58,082 nucleotides of DNA, taken from contig NZ_JAAXKY010000029.1 of the NCBI RefSeq assembly GCF_012911925.1, forward strand, positions 1-58,082. The letters run 5' to 3'. Under the pieces are notes generated by a model that ran no database searches, was not told the origin of the DNA, and was given only the letters and a program-made list of their open reading frames with translations. How positions within the stretch are numbered: the stretch's first letter is position 1; every line of letters starts with the position of its first letter. Source of the DNA: Pseudonocardia xinjiangensis (GTDB lineage Bacteria > Actinomycetota > Actinomycetes > Mycobacteriales > Pseudonocardiaceae). Position numbers and translations under genes: made by a program. Shown piece after piece: positions 49,149 to 56,899 of this stretch.

Positions 49149-50060
49149 ATGGAGATCCGTGAGCTGCGCGCCTTCGTGGTGGTGGTCGAAGAAGGTGGTC
49201 TGTCGGCCGCGGCGCGCAAGCTGCACGTCAGCCAGTCCGCGCTGTCGCAGACCATCAACTCGCTGGAGCGCCGCCTCGGCGCGCGGCTGTTGGTGCGCAG
49301 CCACGCCGGTTCCCGGACCACCGAGGCCGGCGCGACCCTGCTGCGGGAGGCCCGGGGTCTGATCGAGCATCACGACCGGGTCACCGCCGCCATGGCTGCC
49401 GTCACGACGGCTGCCGAGTCGCAGGTGACGGCAGGCCGGATCCGCGTCGGCGCGCCGCTGGAGCTTCCCCTGGACCTGCTGCCGCGAGCTCTCGGGGAGC
49501 TCGCCAAGGCTTATCCCGACACGAGAGTCACGGTCGTGCATGCGTCCGGCACGACCCAGCTCGCGGCACTGCGGGCCGGTGAGCTCGACGTGGGCCTGGT
49601 GCGCGACCGCCCCACCGATCCGCAGCTCGACGTCGTGCTGGCCGTCCGCGAAGCGATGGGCGTCATCCTCAGCGCCTCCCGAGCGGAAGAGATCCGCGGA
49701 GACGCCGGCGTCCACCTGCACCGGCTCGCGGGTCTGCACTGGATGGGCTTCGCCCGGTCGGACAGCCCGGCTTGGCATGACCAGGTCACCGCCACGTTGC
49801 GCGCTCAGGGCATCGTCGTGGACGACCAGCCGACGGACGACCGGCCGGTCACACCCGAGGTCAAGCTCGCCGGCATCGGTACGGGCAGGGCATTCGGGCT
49901 CGCCTCACCCGGTTGGGGACAGCCCCTCCCGGCGGGGCTGGAGTGGTACCCGCTGGTGGACAACCCGGTCGTGCGGCAGACCTGGGCCGTCTGGCCGGCC
50001 GCCACTCGGCACCGGGACGTCGCCGCCCTGATCTCCGCTCTGGATATCACCGCGCCGTAG
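49149..50060 (+). CDS. LysR-family transcriptional regulator
   Basis: 303 residues. HTH MEIRELRAFVVVVEEGGLSAAARKLHVSQSALSQTINSLERRLG and a periplasmic-binding-like effector domain. ATG 49149 is preferred to ATG/GTG forms upstream at 49104, because the HTH starts there exactly as in the family. It follows the GMC gene on the same strand and could control that operon, or the divergent-free XDH operon downstream. Confidence 0.9.
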   Translation: MEIRELRAFVVVVEEGGLSAAARKLHVSQSALSQTINSLERRLGARLLVRSHAGSRTTEAGATLLREARGLIEHHDRVTAAMAAVTTAAESQVTAGRIRVGAPLELPLDLLPRALGELAKAYPDTRVTVVHASGTTQLAALRAGELDVGLVRDRPTDPQLDVVLAVREAMGVILSASRAEEIRGDAGVHLHRLAGLHWMGFARSDSPAWHDQVTATLRAQGIVVDDQPTDDRPVTPEVKLAGIGTGRAFGLASPGWGQPLPAGLEWYPLVDNPVVRQTWAVWPAATRHRDVAALISALDITAP

Positions 50061-50278
50061 CCGAGCACTCGCACGCTCTGCCGGCGCGATCATCGGTGAG
50101 CCACGCCCTGAAACAAAGGATCACAGATCAGGGCACTCCCGCAACTGCCGATGGTGAGCCATAAGCAGAACCCGGGAGCACCCGGGAAGGCATTTACGGG
50201 CGACGGGTTCAGAGTGGGTGGAGGCCGTCCTCGGCCGGGTCGTGATGTTCGGAAAGCCATGGTGGAAGGAATGAGCGA
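50061..50278. promoter_or_regulatory. Leader region of the molybdenum-enzyme operon
   Basis: 218 nt. It contains GCCCTGA (50105-50111) and TCAGGGC (50128-50134), a 7-bp inverted repeat with 16-nt spacer, and the direct repeat GGTGAGCCA at 50095-50103 and 50153-50161. Likely operators or promoter parts; a candidate target of the LysR protein encoded upstream. Confidence 0.45.
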
Positions 50279-50851
50279 ATGGGCGAGGCGAACCCTGGTG
50301 GCGCCGTCGATCATGCTGCTGCGCGAGACATCCGGCCCGCGCCGGTGAAACTCGAGGTCAACGGCACATCCCATACATTTGCGGTCGAACCGCGCACCAC
50401 GCTGCTCGAAGCGTTGCGTGAAGGGCTGGGGCTGACCGGAACGAAGAAGGGATGCGATCGGGGCGAGTGCGGCGCATGCACCGTCCACGTCGACGGACGC
50501 CGCGTCCTGTCCTGCATGACCCTGGCCGCGATGCAGGAGGGCAAGCAGATCACCACCATCGAAGGGCTGGAGCAGGACGGCGAGCTCCACCCGGTGCAGG
50601 AGGCCTTCATCGAGCACGACGGCTTCCAGTGCGGCTTCTGCACCTCCGGGCAGGTCATGTCCGGCGTCGCCGTGATCGACGAGGCGAAGGCGGGCTGGCC
50701 GAGCGCCGCCACGGCCGACGTGCGGAAGCCGTTCACCGTGGCGGGTCTGTCGAACACAGAGATTCGTGAGCGCATGAGCGGGAATCTCTGCCGCTGCGCC
50801 TGCTACCCCAATATCGTCGCCGCTGTCGCCGAAGCAGCCGAGAAAGGCTGA
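50279..50851 (+). CDS. paoA: 2Fe-2S subunit of a PaoABC-type aldehyde oxidoreductase
   Basis: 190 residues. Plant-ferredoxin-type first cluster motif GCDRGECGACTVHVDG followed by SCMTL, and the second cluster GFQCGFCTSGQ with NLCRCACY. This is the small electron-transfer subunit of xanthine-dehydrogenase-family molybdoenzymes (PaoA/YagT, CoxS). An N-terminal extension (residues 1-22) lacks a Tat motif, so the enzyme is probably cytosolic here. Operon with the two downstream subunits (4-nt gap). Confidence 0.92.
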   Translation: MGEANPGGAVDHAAARDIRPAPVKLEVNGTSHTFAVEPRTTLLEALREGLGLTGTKKGCDRGECGACTVHVDGRRVLSCMTLAAMQEGKQITTIEGLEQDGELHPVQEAFIEHDGFQCGFCTSGQVMSGVAVIDEAKAGWPSAATADVRKPFTVAGLSNTEIRERMSGNLCRCACYPNIVAAVAEAAEKG

Positions 50852-50855
50852 AACC

Positions 50856-51851
50856 GTGCATCCTTTCTCGATTTCGGTCGCCGACGACCCAGGGCGCGCC
50901 GTCGCAGCGCACGCCCAGGACGATCACCTCTCCTATATCGCCGGCGGTACCGACCTGCTGGGTCTCATGAAGGACGGCGCGGCGTTTCCCGCGCACCTGT
51001 TGGACATCAACGACCTGCCCGGTCTGGCAGGAGTCGACGCCACACCGGACGGCGGCCTGCGCATCGGCGCACTGGCCAGAATGAGCGATGTCGCGGCGAA
51101 CGCCGAGGTACGCGAGCGCTTCCCCGTCATCGCCGAAGGACTGCTGTTCGCGGCGTCGGGCCAGCTGCGCAACATGGCCTCGATGGGCGGCAACATCATG
51201 CAGCGAACGCGCTGCTCCTATTTCCGCGACGGGGACGACCCGGCCTGCAACAAGCGGCGACCGGGCTCCGGCTGCTCAGCGCTCGACGGCCTCAACCGCA
51301 ACCACGCCATCTTCGGATGGTCCGACGCCTGCGTGGCCACCCATCCGTCGGACGTGGCAGTGGCGTTGGCGGCCCTCGAAGCAGATGTCGTCGTGCTCGG
51401 GCGCGCCGGGGAAAGATCGATCCCGATCGCGGATTTCCATCGCCTGCCGGGCGGCACACCGGAGCGTGACACCGTGCTCGGCCGCGGTGAGCTGATCGTC
51501 GCAGTCGAGGTGCGCGCCCAGGCCGAGGGGCGCGCTTCGCACTACCTCAAGGTGCGCGACCGGCAGTCATACGAGTTCGCGCTGGTCTCCGTGGCGGCGG
51601 CGGTCGAGACCGAGGGGCGCCGACTTCGCTCGGTGCGGCTCGCCATGGGCGGCGTTGCCCACAAGCCCTGGCGCCTCACCGCGGCCGAGACGGCGCTGCG
51701 CGGGGCCGATCTGGACGACATCGGGGCACTCGAGGCAGCGATCGCCACCTCCTTCACCGACGCTCGCCCACTCGCCCACAACGCCTTCAAGGCCGACCTT
51801 TCCCGACGCGCGGTTCTGCGCGCGTTGCAGACCGCGGGAGCACGCGCATGA
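50856..51851 (+). CDS. paoB: FAD (and 4Fe-4S) subunit of a PaoABC-type aldehyde oxidoreductase
   Basis: 331 residues. FAD-binding region AGGTDLLGLMKDG and MASMGGNIMQRTRCSYFRD. The cysteine set CSYFRDGDDPACNKRRPGSGC (about residues 128-150) matches the extra 4Fe-4S site known in PaoB/YagS and distinguishes it from CoxM. It passes electrons between the iron-sulphur clusters and an acceptor. GTG start with AAAGG upstream. The end overlaps the next gene by 4 nt. Confidence 0.9.
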   Translation: MHPFSISVADDPGRAVAAHAQDDHLSYIAGGTDLLGLMKDGAAFPAHLLDINDLPGLAGVDATPDGGLRIGALARMSDVAANAEVRERFPVIAEGLLFAASGQLRNMASMGGNIMQRTRCSYFRDGDDPACNKRRPGSGCSALDGLNRNHAIFGWSDACVATHPSDVAVALAALEADVVVLGRAGERSIPIADFHRLPGGTPERDTVLGRGELIVAVEVRAQAEGRASHYLKVRDRQSYEFALVSVAAAVETEGRRLRSVRLAMGGVAHKPWRLTAAETALRGADLDDIGALEAAIATSFTDARPLAHNAFKADLSRRAVLRALQTAGARA

Positions 51852-54061
51852 ACGCCGTCGGACAACCGATGCCACGCACCGATGGACGGCTCAAGGTCAC
51901 CGGCGCAGCCCGCTACAGCGCGGATGTTCCGCTCGACGGCATGGCACACGCCGCCATCGTCCACAGCACCATCGCGAACGGCCGGACGGTGTCGATCGAC
52001 ACCACCTCCGCAGAGGAGGCGCCCGGCGTGGTGGCCGTGTTCACCCACCACAACATGCCGCGGATGAACCCGACGCCCGAGCCGTGGAGCCACCTTCATC
52101 CCCACGGGCAGTCCTACCTGCCACTCCTGGCCGACGCCGTCCACTACGCCGGTCAGCCGATCGCGCTGGTGATCGCCGAGACGCTCGACCAGGCGACGTA
52201 TGCCGGCACCCTGATCAAGGTCGAGTACGAGGCCGATCAGCCCGTGGTGTTCAACCGGGAGACGGCGAAGGAGGCCGTCGACCCGCCGCCGTTCCTGTGG
52301 CCGGTCGCGTCCTCGGTGGGCGATGCCGACGAGGGAATCGCCACTGCCGCCGTCACCATCGACCAGACCTACACCACCTCGGATCGCCATCACAACCAGA
52401 TGGAGCCGCACGTGTCGACCGCGGTGTGGGACGCCGACGAGACGCTGACGCTGTACGAGACGACCCAGCACATCTTCGGTGCGCGGGAACTGGTGTCGAT
52501 CGTGCTCGGCATACCGCCGGAGAAGATCACCATCGTGTCCCACTTCCTCGGAGGTGGCTTCGGCGGCAAGGCCTACGTCTGGCCGCACACCCTGCTGGCG
52601 GCGCTCGCCGCGAAGGTCGTGAACCGCCCGGTGAGGCTGCAGCTCACCCGCGCCCAGATGTACTCGATGGTGGGCCACCAGGCGGCGACCATTCAGCAGG
52701 TGGTGCTGGGCGCAGGCGAGGACGGCACGCTGGCCGGCATCCGTCACGACAGCATCTCGCCGACGCCGGTGTTCGACGACTACATCGAATATGCGGCGTT
52801 GGCCGCGCGGTCGCTGTGGGCGGCCGGCACGGGCATCGCGACGAACCACAAGGTCGTCCACGTGAACCGCAACACGCCGACCGCGATGCGGTCCCCCCAC
52901 GAGGCACTCGGCCATTTCGCGCTCGAAAGCGCCATGGACGAGCTCGCCTACGCGACCGGCGTCGATCCGGTCGCGCTGCGGCTGCTCAACGACACCGAGA
53001 TCGACCCGTACAGCGGCCGCCCGTTCTCGACCCGTGCGATGCGCGAGTGCCTGACGAAGGGGGCCGAGCGCTTCGGCTGGGACGAGCGGACGCCCGAGCC
53101 ACGCTCGATGCGCGATGGTCGCTACCTCATCGGCCAGGGCATGGCGAGCGCGATCTACACGCACTGGCGCTGGCCTGCGAAGGCGCGGGTGACGGTGCAC
53201 CAGGACGGTTCGGCGCTCGTCGAGACCGGCACCCACGAGCTCGGCACGGGCACGTACACCGTGATGCAACAGGTGGCTGCCGACGCGCTCGGGGTGGCGC
53301 CGGAGAAGGTGACCGTGCGGCTCGGAGACACGAGGTTGCCGGCGTCCCACCCGTCCATCGGGTCGGCCACGATGGCGAACGCGGGAGCGTCCGTCATGTT
53401 GGCCGCGAAGGCCGCACGGGACAGGGCGATCGAGCTGGCTCTCGCCGGCCGGGACGCGCCGTTCGCCGGTGCGGAGCCCGACGACGTGCTCGTCGCCGAC
53501 GGCAGGCTGGTATTGGCGAGGAAGAGCCTGGAGATCACCTATGCGGAGCTGCTGGCACGCAACGGACTCTCCACGGTGGTGGGGGACGGGGACTACGACC
53601 CGGTGGAGGAGGCACTCGGCCCGAAGGCGGTGTTCAGCTTCTCCGCGGTCTTCGCCGAGGTACGGGTCGACCCGGACCTGGGACTGGTCCGCCTGAACCG
53701 GTTCGTCGGAGCCTATGACGCCGGGCGGATCATCAACCCCAGGACCGCGCGCAGCCAGGCGATCGGCGGCATCATCTGGGGCGTCGGCCAAGCCCTGCTC
53801 GAACAGTCGGAGACCGATCCGGAGACTGCCCGGTTCGCGAATCGCAACTACTCCGGGTACCTGGTGCCGACCAACGCGGACATCCCGGAGCTCGACGTTC
53901 TGTTCGCCGGTGGTTTCGACGAGGAAGCGAGCCCACTCGGCGCCAAGGGTCTCGGAGAGCTGACCGCGGTATCGGTCGCGCCGGCGATCGCCAACGCCGT
54001 CCATCACGCCACCGGGAAGCGGGTGCGCGACCTGCCGATCACCGTGGAGAAGATCTTGTAG
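51848..54061 (+). CDS. paoC: Molybdenum-cofactor subunit of a PaoABC-type aldehyde oxidoreductase
   Basis: 737 residues of the large catalytic subunit. It contains KVTGAARYSADV, the HNQMEPHVSTAVW molybdopterin contact, GGGFGGKAYVW, ETGTHELGTGTYTVMQQVAADALG, and the active-site glutamate in KGLGELTAVSVAPAI. It oxidises aldehydes to acids (hydroxylation with water), using a molybdopterin-cytosine-type cofactor in the family. The maturation chaperone (PaoD/XdhC-like) is not in the window, so it must lie elsewhere. Confidence 0.93.
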   Translation: MNAVGQPMPRTDGRLKVTGAARYSADVPLDGMAHAAIVHSTIANGRTVSIDTTSAEEAPGVVAVFTHHNMPRMNPTPEPWSHLHPHGQSYLPLLADAVHYAGQPIALVIAETLDQATYAGTLIKVEYEADQPVVFNRETAKEAVDPPPFLWPVASSVGDADEGIATAAVTIDQTYTTSDRHHNQMEPHVSTAVWDADETLTLYETTQHIFGARELVSIVLGIPPEKITIVSHFLGGGFGGKAYVWPHTLLAALAAKVVNRPVRLQLTRAQMYSMVGHQAATIQQVVLGAGEDGTLAGIRHDSISPTPVFDDYIEYAALAARSLWAAGTGIATNHKVVHVNRNTPTAMRSPHEALGHFALESAMDELAYATGVDPVALRLLNDTEIDPYSGRPFSTRAMRECLTKGAERFGWDERTPEPRSMRDGRYLIGQGMASAIYTHWRWPAKARVTVHQDGSALVETGTHELGTGTYTVMQQVAADALGVAPEKVTVRLGDTRLPASHPSIGSATMANAGASVMLAAKAARDRAIELALAGRDAPFAGAEPDDVLVADGRLVLARKSLEITYAELLARNGLSTVVGDGDYDPVEEALGPKAVFSFSAVFAEVRVDPDLGLVRLNRFVGAYDAGRIINPRTARSQAIGGIIWGVGQALLEQSETDPETARFANRNYSGYLVPTNADIPELDVLFAGGFDEEASPLGAKGLGELTAVSVAPAIANAVHHATGKRVRDLPITVEKIL

Positions 54062-54130
54062 CGCGCCAGCACCCCGGGGGTCGCCGGTTCACGTGACCAC
54101 TGTCTCGTCCAGGGAGTGGTAGAACGGAGT

Positions 54131-54146
54131 TAATGTACGGTCATTA
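54131..54146. promoter_or_regulatory. Operator-like dyad before the MBL-rhodanese gene
   Basis: TAATG (54131-54135) - N6 - CATTA (54142-54146), TetR-operator-like. It lies 22 nt before the start codon at 54168 and overlaps where a promoter would be expected. Confidence 0.45.
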
Positions 54147-54167
54147 CCGAGGGTGAGGGGTTCGGTC

Positions 54168-55523
54168 ATGGCCGTCGCAGTCAGCATCGTCGAGACCAGC
54201 GAATTGGGCGATCGGAGCTACATCGCCCATGACGGACAGTCAGCGATCGTGGTGGATCCCCAGCGCGACCTGGACCGCGTCGAGTCGGTGCTCACCGCTC
54301 TCGGCCTGCGGTGCGCGGTCGTTCTGGAGACTCATATCCACAACGACTACGTGACCGGCGGGCTGGAGCTGAGCCGGCGCACCGGCGCCCGCTACGTGGT
54401 GGCCGCGGCGGACGCCGTGGAGTTCGAGCGCCATCCGGCACGGGACGGGGAGGAGCTCCGGATCGGCCGGATGATCATCCGCGTGGTCACGACTCCCGGG
54501 CACACCGATACCCATCTCTCGTACCGGATCGAGGACGGGAACGGGCCGGCCGCGTTGTTCACCGGCGGGTCCTTGCTCTACGGCAGCGTCGGGCGCACCG
54601 ACCTCGTCGACGCCCGGCGCACCGAGGAACTGACCCGCGCGCAGTACCACTCGGCCCGGAAGCTGGTCGAGCTGAGTGCCGATGCGGACGAGGTCTACCC
54701 GACCCACGGCTTCGGCAGCTTCTGCTCCTCCGGTTCCGCCACCGGCGGCAGCGGCAGCACCGTCGCGCAGGAGCGCGCCCGCAACGACGCTCTCACCGAG
54801 GCCGACGAGGACGCGTTCGTCGAACGCCTGATGGCCGGGCTGACCGCCTACCCGAGCTACTACGCGCACATGGGTGCGCGGAACCGGCAGGGTCCGGGGC
54901 CGGCCGACCTGTCCCCCGTTGCGCCTGTGGAGCCCGCCGAGCTGCGGGCCCGGATCGAGGCCGGCGACTGGGTGGTCGACCTGCGCGCCCGCACCGCCTT
55001 CTCCACCGCGCACATCGAGGGCACGATCGGGATCGAGCTCGGCGGGCAGTTCGCCACCTACCTCGGCTGGCTCGTCCCCTGGGGGACGCCACTGACTCTC
55101 GTCGGCGAGAGCTCGGAGCAGATCGCCGACGCGCAACGTCAGCTGGTGCGCATCGGCATCGACCGCCCGGACGGGTCCGCGATCGGCAGCCCGGACGAGC
55201 TGGCCGATCCCGACCGCATCCACGGCTACCCGCGGGCGACCTTCGACCGGCTCGCCGGAGCGCGGGAGGATGCCCGCACCGTCGTTCTGGACGTACGCCG
55301 TCCCGACGAACGGGCGGCGGGTTCGATTCCGGGTTCGACACACATCCCGATGCACGATCTTCTGGACCGTCTCGGCGAGATCCCGACCGGGCAGGTGTGG
55401 GTGCACTGCGCCTCGGGGTTCCGGGCCGCCATCGCGGCGAGCCTGCTCGACCGAGCCGGCTTCGACGTCGTGCTGGTCGACGACGACTTCACCCGCGCCG
55501 TGGAGCTGGGCCTGACCGGCTGA
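54168..55523 (+). CDS. Persulfide-dioxygenase-like metallo-beta-lactamase fused to rhodanese
   Basis: 451 residues in the order MBL - rhodanese-like - rhodanese. The MBL domain has ETHIHNDYVTGG and TPGHTDTHLSY, as in ETHE1/CstB persulfide dioxygenases that oxidise glutathione or other persulfides. However, the position of the third iron ligand (TGD in ETHE1) reads TGGSLLYG. The first rhodanese-like domain (about 270-340) has no catalytic Cys; the last (about 360-451) has HCASGFRA with the active Cys. GAGGGG precedes the ATG. Likely sulfide or persulfide detoxification. Confidence 0.85.
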   Translation: MAVAVSIVETSELGDRSYIAHDGQSAIVVDPQRDLDRVESVLTALGLRCAVVLETHIHNDYVTGGLELSRRTGARYVVAAADAVEFERHPARDGEELRIGRMIIRVVTTPGHTDTHLSYRIEDGNGPAALFTGGSLLYGSVGRTDLVDARRTEELTRAQYHSARKLVELSADADEVYPTHGFGSFCSSGSATGGSGSTVAQERARNDALTEADEDAFVERLMAGLTAYPSYYAHMGARNRQGPGPADLSPVAPVEPAELRARIEAGDWVVDLRARTAFSTAHIEGTIGIELGGQFATYLGWLVPWGTPLTLVGESSEQIADAQRQLVRIGIDRPDGSAIGSPDELADPDRIHGYPRATFDRLAGAREDARTVVLDVRRPDERAAGSIPGSTHIPMHDLLDRLGEIPTGQVWVHCASGFRAAIAASLLDRAGFDVVLVDDDFTRAVELGLTG

Positions 55524-55621
55524 ACCGGATCCCGCTGCCGGGTCGTGTACGGGGTGGATCGACGAGCTGATCGTCACCACGGGTCGACAGCGTCGGCCCC
55601 TGGACGCACCCCGGAGGAACC

Positions 55622-55924
55622 GTGTCCACCAACCCCGCCGTGAACCCCGCCGTCATCTCGGCCATCCAGACCTACTTCCCCATCGTGTCCGCGATCGTCG
55701 TCGGGCTGATCGTCGGTGCGATCGGGCACCGTGTCGTGCGGCGCAGACAGGGGATTCCGGCCGGGCGGACGATCCTCAGCGCCATCGCCGGCGCCTTCGG
55801 CGGCACCGCCATCGCCGCACTGACCGGGGTGCCGACCTGGGGCCTGCTCTTCCAGGTCGGCATGGCCGTCCTCGCTGTCGTGGTCGTGACCCCGGCCTAC
55901 CGCCACAGGTTCGCCCGTCGCTGA
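55622..55924 (+). CDS. Small membrane protein (GlsB/YeaQ/YmgE-like)
   Basis: 100 residues with three hydrophobic segments (IVSAIVVGLIVGAIGHRVV, ILSAIAGAFGGTAIAALTG, LFQVGMAVLAVVVVTPAY) and an internal RRRQGIPAGR loop. The layout resembles the GlsB/YeaQ stress-associated membrane proteins, which have about 80-100 residues, but the match is weak. GTG start; GGAGG at 55613-55617. Function unknown. Confidence 0.6.
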   Translation: MSTNPAVNPAVISAIQTYFPIVSAIVVGLIVGAIGHRVVRRRQGIPAGRTILSAIAGAFGGTAIAALTGVPTWGLLFQVGMAVLAVVVVTPAYRHRFARR

Positions 55925-56130
55925 TCGCGGCCGCCGCGGTCCGCCCGTAGTCGTGGGACGCAGGCAGAACCCGGTCCGGACCTGACGCGTCGACGACGGT
56001 CGCAGGCGAACAGACCTTCGATCCGTAGCTCTCGACGCATGGTGGATACCGATCGCGGCACCCCCGCGGCACGGTGAGTCACCACGCGCGCCCACGGAAC
56101 CGTTCCTGGGCCGTCGGTGAGGGGGCTGCC
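55925..56130. other. Non-coding gap
   Basis: 206 nt without a supported gene. Beyond GAGGGGG at 56119-56125, the Shine-Dalgarno of the next gene, nothing recognisable is present. Confidence 0.4.
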
Positions 56131-56847
56131 GTGCTCAGGACACTCGAAGGCGGAGGTACCGGGCGACCGCCCGCGACCCGCACCGTCCGACGCTGGGCGG
56201 TGATCGCGCTGGTCGCCCACGTCGCCTTCGTGCTGACGTGGTTGGTCGCCCCGCTCTGGCAGCCACCGGGCTACCGCGTCCTCGCCCATTCGATCAGCGA
56301 CATGTACGCCACGGGTGTCCCGGGGGCGTGGGTGCTGATCGTGGTGTTCACCCTGTGCGGCGCGGCGCTGGTCGGGTTCGCGGCGCGATCGGTGTGGCCG
56401 ATGCTGCGGCCCGCCGGCCGGCCGGCGGCGATCGGCTCGCTCCTGCTCGCGCTGTCCGCCTACGGCGTCGGGGACCTCTCGTCGGCGTTCGGCCGGCTGC
56501 CCTGCAGCCAGGCAGAACCCGGCTGCACCGCGGCAGCGCAGCTCGCCGAGAGTGACGGGGTCGTCCACAGCGTGGTCAGCGCCGTCGGTCTCCTCCTCTT
56601 CGCAGTGGCGTTCCTCTTCCTCGGCTCGGCCATGAGCCGCCTGTCCGGCTGGACGCGCTACGCCTGGGCGGCGCGCGGCCTGGCGCTGCTGTTCTTCGCC
56701 CTGTGTGTCGTCACCGGCCAGGTCGGGCCCCTCGGTCTGGTCGGCCTGTTCCAGCGCGTGGGTGCCGCCACCGGCGCCGTCGGCATCGTCGCGCTCGCGC
56801 TGGCGGTGCTGCACCGCGCCCCGGCTCCGTCCCCGCACCGCCCGTGA
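56131..56847 (+). CDS. DUF998 membrane protein
   Basis: About 238 residues, about six hydrophobic segments, of DUF998 character: ISDMYATGVPGAW near the N-terminus, SSAFGRLPCSQ and HSVVSAVGLLLF, ending LGLVGLFQRVG. Function is not established. The GTG at 56131 has GAGGGGG at proper spacing; an in-frame GTG at 56074 is weaker. Confidence 0.8.
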   Translation: MLRTLEGGGTGRPPATRTVRRWAVIALVAHVAFVLTWLVAPLWQPPGYRVLAHSISDMYATGVPGAWVLIVVFTLCGAALVGFAARSVWPMLRPAGRPAAIGSLLLALSAYGVGDLSSAFGRLPCSQAEPGCTAAAQLAESDGVVHSVVSAVGLLLFAVAFLFLGSAMSRLSGWTRYAWAARGLALLFFALCVVTGQVGPLGLVGLFQRVGAATGAVGIVALALAVLHRAPAPSPHRP

Positions 56848-56899
56848 GGCAGGCCGCGGGTGCGGTCCACCGTCCGCCCGACGAAATAGCCTGGATCCC

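Noticed and set aside
55318..55332. tRNA T-loop-like GGTTCGATTCC
   Set aside because: It lies inside the coding sequence of the rhodanese domain (AGSIPGSTH) and there is no acceptor stem or anticodon arm around it.
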